Part shown: one piece after another, positions 28,093-36,529 of the stretch
How the letters are laid out: each line of letters starts with the position of its first letter
How positions within the stretch are numbered: position 1 is the first letter of the stretch
From: Pirellula sp.
Lineage (GTDB): Bacteria > Planctomycetota > Planctomycetia > Pirellulales > Lacipirellulaceae
Direction: 5' to 3'
Assembly: GCA_013822725.1 (NCBI GenBank)
Contig: PNKX01000002.1
Location: 217,214-281,213 of the forward strand
DNA: 64,000 nucleotides
The notes under the pieces: model-generated
What the model saw: only the letters and a program-made list of their open reading frames with translations
Database searches by the model: none
What the model was told of the DNA's origin: nothing
Program-made: the position numbers and the translations under genes

Positions 28093-28154
28093 GCCCCGTC
28101 GGCTCGTGTCTTCTAGCTCCCCTTTTCTCCGTATCGTTCATAGGCGGCTTGACA

Positions 28155-28517
28155 ATGGCAAACAACTTCAGCATGCATGGTCCCCACCGACGCTCCTTGA
28201 AGCAAGCGGCCGCCCAGATTCCGCCTACGGTCCCGCTTGATCCCGAGTCGCGCGAAGCGAACGAACTGCTCGAAGCGCTCGACGACGCCATGTTCGAAGC
28301 GATCGCGGGCGATGAAGCGTCGCTCGCACGCGCTCACGACCTCTGGCAGCGAGCCGTCGCCGCGGTCGGCGGCGATCGCGTCGAGGAATCGCGCGAGCAG
28401 TATCTGCGATTCGCCGTGGAAACGACCAAACAATGCGCCGCCGGTGAAGTCCGCGAGCCGGCGAAAATGCTCGCCGCGGTGGAGGTAATCGCCTGGTTAA
28501 CCCGCGGCGCGGCCTAG
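28155..28517 (+). CDS. Small helical protein of unknown function
   Basis: 120 residues, mostly acidic helices (REANELLEALDDAMFEAIAG, then ASLARAHDLWQRAVAAVG). The start ATG 28155 follows a GGCGG stretch. No motif or family was recognised. Its position 62 bases behind the coiled-coil gene suggests one transcript. A strong inverted repeat starts 20 bases after the stop. Confidence 0.6.
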   Translation: MANNFSMHGPHRRSLKQAAAQIPPTVPLDPESREANELLEALDDAMFEAIAGDEASLARAHDLWQRAVAAVGGDRVEESREQYLRFAVETTKQCAAGEVREPAKMLAAVEVIAWLTRGAA

Positions 28518-28537
28518 CGGGAGCTTAGAGCCGGGCG

Positions 28538-28627
28538 GGGTGGCACGCCCTAAGGTACTCCGCAGGGCGTGGCGAACCCTGTAGCACGGCAACCACGCCC
28601 ATCAGAGTACCTCTGGGCGTGCCACCC
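28538..28627. repeat. GGGTGGCACGCCC inverted repeat
   Basis: GGGTGGCACGCCC (28538-28550) and GGGCGTGCCACCC (28615-28627) are perfect 13-bp complements; AAGGTACTC and GAGTACCT, and AGGGCGTGG and CCACGCCC, pair within. Same arms as 2665-2733. It sits between convergent genes and could end transcription from both sides. Confidence 0.85.
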
Positions 28628-28644
28628 ATGATCGATGCCATATT

Positions 28645-29142
28645 CTACCCTTCCGGATACTGCCGGCAGTACTCATACAGAGCCATCGTCGTCGCCGTCG
28701 CCACGTTGTAGCTGAACGGCAACCCCCACACCGGAATCTCCACGACGTCGTGCAGCAGCTTGAGCAAGTCAGGCGTCAGCCCTGTCCGCTCGTTGCCGAT
28801 CACCAGCGCCGTCTTCCGCTGGAACTGGAAGTGGTGCATATCGTGCGAATCGGTCGTCTGCTCCAGGCCGACCAGCCGGTAGCCCTCCTCGCGTAGCCGC
28901 TCCAGCACCGGCGGCAGCGTCCGGCGGACTTCGATCGTGATCGTATCGGCCCCGTCACGGGCGATCTTGCGATCGAGGCTCGCCTGACCGGTGCAGACAA
29001 TCCGGTCGAGCCCGCAGCAACTCGCCACGCGAGCAATCCGCGAGAGATTGATGTTACTCCGCATCGGAGCGCACACGATCAGCAACTCGCGCGGCTGGGT
29101 AAGTTCGCGGAGGGGCTTATGACGCAAGTGTTCGAAGCTCAT
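28645..29142 (-). CDS. SpoU/TrmH-type RNA 2'-O-methyltransferase
   Basis: A 165-residue single-domain SPOUT methyltransferase. Motif 1 is CAPMRSNINLSRIARVASCC (Asn and Arg contacts). Motif 2 is LVIGNERTGLTPDLL, and motif 3 is EIPVWGLPFSYNVATATTMA, which together form the trefoil-knot SAM site. The small size resembles TrmL, which methylates the tRNA wobble base ribose, but TrmH or rRNA targets cannot be excluded. Confidence 0.88.
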   Translation of the reverse strand: MSFEHLRHKPLRELTQPRELLIVCAPMRSNINLSRIARVASCCGLDRIVCTGQASLDRKIARDGADTITIEVRRTLPPVLERLREEGYRLVGLEQTTDSHDMHHFQFQRKTALVIGNERTGLTPDLLKLLHDVVEIPVWGLPFSYNVATATTMALYEYCRQYPEG

Positions 29143-29210
29143 GGAAAGCGATTCTAGCAGCCTGCCGCTTTCGATTCAGGCGGTCCAGCAAAACCGTCAA
29201 ATCGAAGATT

Positions 29211-29443
29211 AACCGCCAAGGACGCCAAGGTTCGCCGAGGAAATGCGGCAAGAGTTGAACCACGACGATAAAACGAGCACGACGGAGTATTGAGCCAGCC
29301 AATCCTTATTTTCTTTGCATTTCTTTGCGCCTTCGCGCCTTTGCGTGAGACTTTCGGAATTGTTTCACGCAAAGGCGCGAAGGCGCAAAGGAAGACGGGG
29401 TAATTCTGGCTTTCCTTGGCGAACCTTGGCGTCCTTGGCGGTT
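29211..29443. repeat. Composite mosaic repeat, copy 2
   Basis: AACCGCCAAGGACGCCAAGG (29211) to GTCCTTGGCGGTTC (29443), with an AACCACGACGATAAAACGAG segment and a family-1 palindrome (29323-29390) inside. It shares a ~65-base almost identical core with 26885-27090, pointing to recent copying. It occupies most of the 443-base gap before the transporter operon. Confidence 0.85.
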
Positions 29444-29585
29444 CAAAAAAGAATGCCGTCGCCGTTCGCCTGTCAGGAGGCCGACTTCTTTGCCGCGAAC
29501 GTCCCGTCCGGTAAGCTAACAACGGCGGCAGCTGACGGCCACCGGCGTGGCGTTCAATCCTCTTTCACCTCCACTGCACAGCCGC

Positions 29586-31520
29586 ATGCGTCTGGAAGGC
29601 CGATCGCTGTTCCCCTGGATCGCCGGCGCGGCGATTCTCTTCTCGATTGGCTGGGCGCTGAACCGCGGCCAACTCCCGCCCGCCGACTTCACCTTCGTCA
29701 ACGGCACGGAAGTAAAAAGCCTCGACCCGGCGATCGTCACTGGCCAGCCTGAGAACCGGATGATCAACGCCCTCTTCGAAGGGCTGACCAGTTGGAATCC
29801 TGAAACGCTGAAGCCCGAGCCTGGCGCCGCCGAGCGGTGGGACGTCTCCGACGACCTGCTGACGTACACGTTCCATCTCCGCAAAGATGCGAAGTGGTCC
29901 GACGGCTCGCCGGTCACGGCCCACGACTTCCTCTACTCGATGCGGCGATTCCTCGATCCCCGCACCGCGGCCGAGTATTCCTACCAGGCGTGGTACGTGA
30001 AGAACGCCAAAAAATACAGCGGCGGCGGCCGCGCAGTGCGCCCAGGCAATAACGTCGAGGTCGAACTCAACGTCGACCCCGACGGCGTGAACTCCATCCG
30101 CGGCGAGCTGGTCCGCGGCAAACTGGTTCGCATCGAAAACAAGGCTGACCAGGAACTGCAAGGCGAGGATCTCGACAAGGCCGCCGCCGACGCGACGCTC
30201 AACATCGAAGACTGGACCTTCGTCATCGCCACCGAGGCCGGCGAGGAACGCTTCCGCTACGCCGACGATGCGTTCGCCGCGCGCAACGATCCAGCCGACG
30301 GCGAACGCTTCGCCCGCCAAATCTTGCTCGATCTCCACGACGTCGGCATGCGCGTCGTCGACGACCACACGATCGAATTCACGCTCGAAAACCCCACCCC
30401 TTACTTCCTGAATCTGCTCGGCTTCTACCCCCTCTTTCCGGTGCAGCAGAAGTGCGTCGAAGCATATGGTTCCCCGCAATGGACCGACGTCGAGAACATC
30501 GTCTGCAACGGACCGTTCAAGCCGGAGTTCCGCCACTTGCGCGATCGGACGCGGGTGGTGAAGAACGAGCACTACTGGGATCGCGACAACGTCAAACTCA
30601 ACAGCGTCGACTTCCTCGCCGTCGAGTCGAGCACCACCGCGCTCAACCTCTATCTCACCGGCGAAGTCGACTGGATTTACGACGTCCCCGCCGCCGCGTT
30701 GCGAACGCTGTTGCAGGAGCAGCCGCCGCGCGACGATATCAACCCGCAGCCGATGCTCAACACGTACTTCTATCTACTCAACACGAAACGCAAGCCGTTC
30801 GACGACGTACGAGTTCGCAAGGCCCTCTCGATGGCGATGGATCGCACGGAGCTCACCGGGCGTCTGCTGGGCGCCGGCGAACTCCCGACCTACAGCCTAG
30901 TTCCCCCGGGCCTGCCGGGTTACGACCCGCCGCAAAGTCCGCACGAAAACGTCGCCGAGGCCCAACGCCTGTTGGCGGAAGCCGGCTACCCCGGCGGCCG
31001 CGGCTTTCCCACGATCGAGATTCTCTACAACACGCACGAAGGCCATCAGGCGATCGCCCAACTGATTCGCAAGCAGTGGCAGCAGAACCTCGGCATCAAG
31101 GTCCGCACCCGCAACGAGGAGTGGGCCACCTTCAACTCCAGCCAACGGCAACTCAACTTCGACGTCAGCCGTCGCGGCTGGATCGGCGACTACGCCGACC
31201 CCAACACGTTCCTCGATATGTTTGTCACCGGCGGCGAGAACAACTGCACCGGCTGGGGCAACGCCGAGTACGATAAGCTGATCGCCGATGCCGCCGTCGA
31301 AACCGATCCGACCGAACGCCTCGCCATCCTCCGTCAGGCCGAGACAATCCTCATGGACGAGCAGCCGATCATCCCGTTCTACGACTATGTCAGCAAGAAC
31401 ATGGTGAAGCCCTACGTCCGCGGCTTTTACAACAACATCCAAGACACCCACCCCCTCTCGGCCCTCTCAATCGACCACGACGAACAAACGCCCAACCCGT
31501 TCATGCGAGGACGGGAATGA
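29586..31520 (+). CDS. Peptide ABC transporter substrate-binding protein
   Basis: A family-5 (OppA/DppA type) solute-binding protein of about 644 residues, longer than the usual ~540. The N terminus has one hydrophobic segment (WIAGAAILFSIGWAL), a signal or anchor, without a clear lipobox. FVNGTEVKSLDPAIVTGQPE, then FEGLTSWNPETLKPEPGAAE and YTFHLRKDAKWSDGSPVTAH are family hallmarks. The extra length lies in a lobe insertion around residues 155-250. The start could also be GTG 29547. The stop overlaps the next gene's start (ATGA), so it is coupled to the permease gene. Confidence 0.93.
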   Translation: MRLEGRSLFPWIAGAAILFSIGWALNRGQLPPADFTFVNGTEVKSLDPAIVTGQPENRMINALFEGLTSWNPETLKPEPGAAERWDVSDDLLTYTFHLRKDAKWSDGSPVTAHDFLYSMRRFLDPRTAAEYSYQAWYVKNAKKYSGGGRAVRPGNNVEVELNVDPDGVNSIRGELVRGKLVRIENKADQELQGEDLDKAAADATLNIEDWTFVIATEAGEERFRYADDAFAARNDPADGERFARQILLDLHDVGMRVVDDHTIEFTLENPTPYFLNLLGFYPLFPVQQKCVEAYGSPQWTDVENIVCNGPFKPEFRHLRDRTRVVKNEHYWDRDNVKLNSVDFLAVESSTTALNLYLTGEVDWIYDVPAAALRTLLQEQPPRDDINPQPMLNTYFYLLNTKRKPFDDVRVRKALSMAMDRTELTGRLLGAGELPTYSLVPPGLPGYDPPQSPHENVAEAQRLLAEAGYPGGRGFPTIEILYNTHEGHQAIAQLIRKQWQQNLGIKVRTRNEEWATFNSSQRQLNFDVSRRGWIGDYADPNTFLDMFVTGGENNCTGWGNAEYDKLIADAAVETDPTERLAILRQAETILMDEQPIIPFYDYVSKNMVKPYVRGFYNNIQDTHPLSALSIDHDEQTPNPFMRGRE

Positions 31521-32437
31521 TCAACTTCATTGGCAAGCGTCTCTTCTGGCTGCTGATAACAATGTGGGCGGTGTTCACCGTCTCGTTCATCTTGATGCGC
31601 AGCGTGCCGGGCGGGCCGTTCGATCGCGAGAAGGCGGTGGCGCCCGAGATCAAGCGGAACCTTGAACGCCGTTACAACCTCGACAAGCCTGTGCTGGTGC
31701 AATACGGCCTCGAACTGCAGCGAGTCTTCCTGCACGGCGATCTCGGCCACTGCATGAACATCGCCGACGCGAGCGTGAACTACGTGATCGCCCAAGGTCT
31801 GCCGATCTCCGCCGCCCTCGGCATCCTGGCGATGACGTTTGCCGTGAGCTTTGGCGTCCTCACCGGCGTCGTTGCGGCGGCGATGCGCGGCAGCCCGCTC
31901 GACGTGGGCCTCCGCTTGGCGGCGACGGCAGGAATCGCCTTGCCGAACTTCGTCGTCGCAGGCATCTGCATCCTGCTCTTCGTCTTCTGGATCCCGCTCC
32001 TCCCGGCGGCGGGGTGGGGGAGCCTCTCGCAACTCGTGCTCCCGGCGTTCTGCCTCGGCGCCCCCTACGCGGCCGAGGTCGCGCGGATCACGCGCACCAG
32101 CATGCTCGACGCCCTCTCCCACGACTACATCCGCACCGCCAGAGCGAAAGGGGTGAGCCGGACCCGCGTCGTCCTCGTCCACGGCCTCCGCAACTCGCTC
32201 CTCCCCGTGGTCTCGTTCCTCGGCCCGGCGGTGGCCGGCATCCTCACCGGTTCGCTGATCGTCGAACAAATCTTCGGCATCCCCGGCCTCGGCGTCTATT
32301 TCGTCAAATCAGCGCTGCAGCGAGACTACACCCTCTCGATGGGCGTCGTGCTGCTTTATACGCTCGTCCTCTACACGATGAACTTCCTCGTCGACCTCTC
32401 CTACGCCTACCTCGACCCCCGCGTGGAGCTGGAATGA
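31517..32437 (+). CDS. Peptide ABC transporter permease (OppB/DppB type)
   Basis: 306 residues with about six membrane helices. The N-terminal FIGKRLFWLLITMWAVFTVS and MRSVPGGPFDREKA are typical of OppB. The EAA loop that contacts the ATPase is YIRTARAKGVSRTRVVLVHG, followed by LLPVVSFLGPAVAGILTGSL. It overlaps the binding-protein gene by 4 bases. The next permease gene is 132 bases away, separated by a long palindrome. Confidence 0.95.
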   Translation: MINFIGKRLFWLLITMWAVFTVSFILMRSVPGGPFDREKAVAPEIKRNLERRYNLDKPVLVQYGLELQRVFLHGDLGHCMNIADASVNYVIAQGLPISAALGILAMTFAVSFGVLTGVVAAAMRGSPLDVGLRLAATAGIALPNFVVAGICILLFVFWIPLLPAAGWGSLSQLVLPAFCLGAPYAAEVARITRTSMLDALSHDYIRTARAKGVSRTRVVLVHGLRNSLLPVVSFLGPAVAGILTGSLIVEQIFGIPGLGVYFVKSALQRDYTLSMGVVLLYTLVLYTMNFLVDLSYAYLDPRVELE

Positions 32438-32465
32438 GCTCGGTAATCATCAACTTAAGTTTCTC

Positions 32466-32549
32466 GCAAAGGCGCGAAGGCGCAAAGAAAACGCAAAGAA
32501 ATCAATTCTTCGTCTTCTTTGCGCGTCCTTTGCGCCTTCGCGCCTTTGC
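32466..32549. repeat. Family-1 palindrome inside the transporter operon
   Basis: Two 22-bp arms (32466-32487 and 32528-32549) are perfectly complementary: the first starts GCAAAGGCGCGAAGGCGC and the second starts CTTTGCGCCTTCGCGCCT. It lies between the oppB-type and oppC-type genes, so the message should carry a very stable hairpin that could terminate, stabilise or differentially process the transcript. Confidence 0.9.
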
Positions 32550-32569
32550 GTGAGACATAAAACCCAACG

Positions 32570-33865
32570 ATGTCAGACGAGCCAAAACAACAGACCGCCG
32601 GAACCTCGCTCGCCCGCGATGCCTGGCGTCGGCTGCGCCGCGATTGGGCCGCGATGGGCGCGCTCGCCACGCTGGTTACCGTCTGCCTCCTCGCCGCCGT
32701 CACTCCGATCCTCCCGCTGCAGCCCCCCGACCGCGTCCAGACCGACCTGCAGTACAAGCCTCCCACGCTCAAGCCCCTCTGGATCGACGGCTTCACCCTC
32801 AACCTCGACGCAATCAAACAGGCCCCCGCCGAAGTTGCCAAGCTCCGCGATCAACTCCCTGAACTCGAAACCGCCCACCGCGAAGCCGACGAAGCCTTCC
32901 GCGCCGCCGAAGCAAAGCTCGCCGCCGACCTGCCGCCGCTCGAACGCGAAGCCCAACTCGAACCCGCCCGCCAAGCCCGCAACGCCGCCTTCGAAGCTCT
33001 CGTCCGCAAGAACGCCGAGATCGGCGACACCATCCAAGCCCCCTACACCCAAGCCGGCTTCGCCGAACTCGGCCCGGTCAGCCGCTGGATGGTCCGCGCC
33101 CGTTACGCCATGTTCGGCGAGTCGCAAGTCAACTCGCTCTGCGGCCGCGACCTCTTCGGCCGCGACGTCCTCTCGCGAGTCTTCTGGGGCGCTCGCATTT
33201 CTCTGATGGTCGGCCTCGTGGCGACGATGGTTTCGCTCGTGATCGGCGTCACTTACGGCGCCGTCGCCGGTTTCTTTGGCGGCTGGCTCGACAACGCGAT
33301 GATGCGCTTCGTCGATTTGCTCTACTCGATCCCCTTCATCTTCGTGGTGATCTTCATCATCACGATCCTCAACGACGACAGTACGCCCGAAAGCTGGGGC
33401 ACCCGCCTCGCTTACCTCGGCATCAACAAGATCACCGTCTTCTATCTCGTCGTCGGCGCCATCTACTGGCTGACGATGGCCCGCGTTGTGCGCGGCCAGG
33501 TGATCTCGCTCAAAACCGAACCGTTCGTCGAAGCCGCCCGCTCGCTTGGCGCCGGCAGCTGGCGCATCATCTTCCGCCATCTGCTGCCGAACGTCTCGAG
33601 CGTCGTGCTTGTCTACCTCACGCTCACCATCCCGCGGGTGATGCTCTTCGAGGCGTTCCTGTCATTCCTCGGCCTCGGCGTCGAAGCCCCCGACGTCTCT
33701 TGGGGCCTCCTGGCAAAAGAAGGCATCGAAGTCCTCTCGCCAGTGCAAATCTACTGGTGGCTCGTCCTCTTCCCCAGCCTCGCGCTAGGAGCCACGCTCC
33801 TCGCGCTCAACTTCTTAGGCGACGGCCTCCGCGACGCGCTCGATCCGCGAATGAAAGACCGCTAA
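32570..33865 (+). CDS. Peptide ABC transporter permease (OppC/DppC type) with coiled-coil loop
   Basis: 431 residues, about 120 longer than usual OppC. TM1 is near 27-50. CGRDLFGRDVLSRVFWGARI (about 191-210) is the standard OppC segment before TM2. The EAA loop is FVEAARSLGAGSWRIIFRHL with LLPNVSSVVLVY. Between TM1 and TM2 lies an extra extracytoplasmic region with a charged coiled coil (about 84-150; VAKLRDQLPELETAHREADE). No ATPase gene follows, so ATP-binding subunits must come from elsewhere. Confidence 0.93.
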   Translation: MSDEPKQQTAGTSLARDAWRRLRRDWAAMGALATLVTVCLLAAVTPILPLQPPDRVQTDLQYKPPTLKPLWIDGFTLNLDAIKQAPAEVAKLRDQLPELETAHREADEAFRAAEAKLAADLPPLEREAQLEPARQARNAAFEALVRKNAEIGDTIQAPYTQAGFAELGPVSRWMVRARYAMFGESQVNSLCGRDLFGRDVLSRVFWGARISLMVGLVATMVSLVIGVTYGAVAGFFGGWLDNAMMRFVDLLYSIPFIFVVIFIITILNDDSTPESWGTRLAYLGINKITVFYLVVGAIYWLTMARVVRGQVISLKTEPFVEAARSLGAGSWRIIFRHLLPNVSSVVLVYLTLTIPRVMLFEAFLSFLGLGVEAPDVSWGLLAKEGIEVLSPVQIYWWLVLFPSLALGATLLALNFLGDGLRDALDPRMKDR

Positions 33866-33877
33866 GCGGAGAAGATA

Positions 33878-34108
33878 AACCGCCAAGGACGCCAAGAGCG
33901 CCAAGGAAAATACGGAGGCGGTTGAACCACGACGGCACAACGGGCACGACGCAAGAGTAGACCAGTCAAACTCTACTCGTGGTCGTATTTTCTTTGCGCC
34001 TTTGCGTGAGATCTAAATCAAGATTGTCTCACGCAAAGGCGCGAAGGCGCAAAGGAAGACGGGGTGCTTGTAGTTTTCCTTGGCGAACCTTGGCGTCCTT
34101 GGCGGTTC
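33878..34108. repeat. Composite mosaic repeat, copy 3
   Basis: Outer arms AACCGCCAAGGACGCCAAG (33878) and CTTGGCGTCCTTGGCGGTTC (to 34108), with AACCACGACGGCACAACGGG and a family-1 palindrome (about 33990-34060) inside. Same plan as copies 1 and 2 but a more divergent core. The right arm touches the stop codon of the M20 gene. Confidence 0.8.
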
Positions 34109-35447
34109 AATTCTTCTTCTTAGCCAACAAGTCCAGCGAAGCAGCGGTGAGCGTCCGCACCCCAGTCGTCAGCGTCCCATCGATGTCGGGATAAAACAGC
34201 GGCGAGTGGAGCGATGGCGCCAGCGTCCCGTCCGTTTCGTACTTTGTCAGCCGCGCCTGATCGACCGCCCCCACCGCGATCATCAGAATCGGCACACCGG
34301 CGCGCCCGTAAGCTCCAAAGTCCTCGCCGCCCATCGACGGCTCCGATTCCTCGACTTTGTCGGCGCCCAGTTCCTTCCAAATCACCGGCTCCAAACGCTT
34401 CGCGAGATCGGCGTCGTTTGCCAGCGCCGGCGTCCCGTCCGACACCGTGATGTCAGGTTTCGGCGCCCCCGTACTCGCCGCCGCGGCGTTCGCCTTCCGC
34501 TCGATCGCGTCGAGAATCTGCTTTCGCACTTCGGGCGTGTAGCTCCGCACGGTCAGTTGCAGCGTGCAGTCGTCGCTGATGACGTTGTGCTTTGCCCCGC
34601 CATGGATCGAACCGACCGTCACCACCACCGGCTCGATCGGCTTCACCTCGCGGCTGGCGATCGTCTGCAGGTCGAGCACTAGCTTCGCCGCGATGACGAT
34701 CGGGTCGATCGTCATATGCGGATAGGCGCCGTGGCCACCCTTGCCGTGGATGACAATGTCGACGCTGTCGACGTTCGCCATCGCATATCCTGGCCGCCAC
34801 GCGACGTGACCCGTGGGGCGATCGGCCGCCACATGAAGCGCCAGCGCGTAGTCGGGTCGCGGAAAGCGCCGGAACAGCCCGTCATCAAGCATCGCCTGCG
34901 CCCCGGCGCCCTTTTCCTCGGCCGGCTGAAAGATCGGCACGAGCGTCCCGCTCCACAGGTCGCGATGGGTCGCCAGATACTCAAGCGTCCCCATCAGCAT
35001 CGTCATGTGCATGTCGTGCCCGCACGCATGCATGACGCCGACGGTGGCCCCGCGGGCGTCGCGCACCTTCACCTGCGAGGCGTACGGCAGGCCAGTCTCT
35101 TCCACCACCGGAAGCCCATCCATGTCGGCCCGCAACAGCAGCGTCGGTCCGTCGCCGTTCTTCAACACGCCGACGACGCCATGGCCGCCCACTTTTTCGG
35201 TGACGGTGAAGCCGAGCTTGCGTAGCTGCTCGGCCATTTTCGCCGCCGTTTTCTCCTCCTCGTGCGACAGCTCCGGCGTCTCATGGAGCGACTTGTAAAA
35301 CTGGGTAAGCTCGGGCGTGGCTTTCTTCAGCCAACCGGTCACCGGCTCGGTGCCGCTGACGGGGGGGAGGGCGCCAGCCAGCAGGAAAAAAAAGCACCAG
35401 AATGGATTGGCGAGAGAAACCGCGCGCGTTACACTTCGGGCATTCAT
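34107..35447 (-). CDS. Secreted M20 family amidohydrolase/peptidase
   Basis: About 446 residues from ATG 35447, with a signal peptide (FWCFFFLLAGALPPVSG). It belongs to the M20D amidohydrolase group (IAA-amino-acid hydrolase / hippurate hydrolase / N-acyl amino acid deacylase). Metal ligands appear in LLRADMDGLPV, HACGHDMHM (residues 140-148), PAEEKGAGA with the catalytic Glu pair, and MGGEDFGAYG. The dimerisation (lid) domain is GKGGHGAYPHMTIDPIVIAA. The substrate is probably an N-acylated amino acid or small amide; export suggests scavenging. Confidence 0.92.
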   Translation of the reverse strand: MNARSVTRAVSLANPFWCFFFLLAGALPPVSGTEPVTGWLKKATPELTQFYKSLHETPELSHEEEKTAAKMAEQLRKLGFTVTEKVGGHGVVGVLKNGDGPTLLLRADMDGLPVVEETGLPYASQVKVRDARGATVGVMHACGHDMHMTMLMGTLEYLATHRDLWSGTLVPIFQPAEEKGAGAQAMLDDGLFRRFPRPDYALALHVAADRPTGHVAWRPGYAMANVDSVDIVIHGKGGHGAYPHMTIDPIVIAAKLVLDLQTIASREVKPIEPVVVTVGSIHGGAKHNVISDDCTLQLTVRSYTPEVRKQILDAIERKANAAAASTGAPKPDITVSDGTPALANDADLAKRLEPVIWKELGADKVEESEPSMGGEDFGAYGRAGVPILMIAVGAVDQARLTKYETDGTLAPSLHSPLFYPDIDGTLTTGVRTLTAASLDLLAKKKN

Positions 35448-35597
35448 ACGACCGCTCTTGTTTATTGGAGCCGCTGTGAGTTCATCGCTCGCAGCGGCTC
35501 CTCTTATTTGATGACAAGAAGCAAGCCGACCGCGGCAGGGCTGATTGTAATCGCCCGGCCGGCCGCTGCCATTCTCTTCCCCGGCCAAAAAATGCGT

Positions 35598-35816
35598 CGC
35601 CGCCAAGGACGCCAAGAGCGCCAAGGGAATGCGAGGAAGAGGGAACACGCTAATCTGCGCTAATCATCGCTAATAGGATTTTGATCAGCGAAGATTAGCG
35701 TTCCCTCAAATTCCTAGTATGTATCTCGTCCGTATCTCTTTCGTGGTGTTCGTCGTGCCATCGTGGTTCAACCCTCCCCGCATTTCCTTGGCGCACTTGG
35801 CGTCCTTGGCGGTTCA
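35598..35816. repeat. Composite mosaic repeat, copy 4 (variant core)
   Basis: Outer arms CGCCGCCAAGGACGCCAAGA (35598) and CTTGGCGTCCTTGGCGG (to about 35816). The core differs: AACACGCTAATCTGCGCTAA mirrors AGCGAAGATTAGCGTT (about 35645-35705), followed by CGTGCCATCGTGGTTCAAC. It lies between the M20 and rdgB genes; the remainder (35448-35597) shows nothing clear. Confidence 0.8.
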
Positions 35817-35832
35817 ATTCTTCTCTTCGCCC

Positions 35833-36456
35833 TTAACCCCAAGCCTGGCTATTTTTCAGAGCGAGCAGCTTCGGCACCACGCTCCGTAGCGCCCGAGCGC
35901 GGTGGCTGATCGCCGATTTCACCAGCGGTCCCAGTTGGCCGAACGTTTGGTGGTACTCGACCACCTCGAACAGCGGATCGTACCCAAACCCGTTCGCCCC
36001 TGCCGGTTCAAACACCATCCGACCACGGCAGATATCGGCGCTCTCGGCCCGAATTTCCCCGCGCGGATCGGCCACCGCCACATGGCAGACGTAGTGTGCC
36101 GTCCGTTTGGCGAGCGGCAGATCGCCTAGCTCGGCGAGCAGCTTGGCGTTGTTGTCGGCGTCGGTCGCATTCTCGCCCGCATACCGCGCCGAATAGACGC
36201 CCGGCTGCCCCCCCAAGGCGTCGACGGCCAGCCCGCTGTCGTCGGCCATCACCCACGCCCCCAAATGCAGCGCCTGCTCCGCCGCCTTCTTCCGCGCGTT
36301 GTAGGCAAACGTATCGCCATCCTCCACGACGTCGAGAATTGGCCGCCCCGTTTCCTTCAGCGTCTGCACCTCAAACCCAAACGGGGCGAGCAGCTCCTGC
36401 AGCTCCAGCCCCTTCTTCAAATTGGTGGTTCCAATAACCAGTCGATGAGCCGGCAT
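35833..36456 (-). CDS. rdgB: XTP/dITP pyrophosphatase (RdgB/HAM1)
   Basis: Removes non-canonical purine nucleoside triphosphates (XTP, dITP) from the pool. At 207 residues from ATG 36456 it is of normal length. LVIGTTNLKKGLELQELL has the family (S/T)xNxxK signature, VMADDSGLAVDALGGQPGVY is the metal/base site, and GFGYDPLFEV with SAISHRARAL completes the active site. A second in-frame ATG 18 bases earlier exists, but the later one gives the standard N terminus. Confidence 0.95.
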   Translation of the reverse strand: MPAHRLVIGTTNLKKGLELQELLAPFGFEVQTLKETGRPILDVVEDGDTFAYNARKKAAEQALHLGAWVMADDSGLAVDALGGQPGVYSARYAGENATDADNNAKLLAELGDLPLAKRTAHYVCHVAVADPRGEIRAESADICRGRMVFEPAGANGFGYDPLFEVVEYHQTFGQLGPLVKSAISHRARALRSVVPKLLALKNSQAWG

Positions 36457-36529
36457 GATTCGACGTCGCCCCAAGAGTCCATTAGCCCCCGGTCAGTGAC
36501 CGGGGGAAGAATTCTCGCAACCTCCACTC

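Noticed and set aside
32573..33580. A 335-residue minus-strand open frame
   Set aside because: It is antisense to the OppC-type permease, which has canonical permease motifs. The minus frame is Glu/Asp/Val-rich with no family features.
33866..34106. Missing oppD/oppF ATPase genes after the permeases
   Set aside because: The space holds only a composite repeat, with no Walker motifs in any frame, so ATPases are not encoded here.
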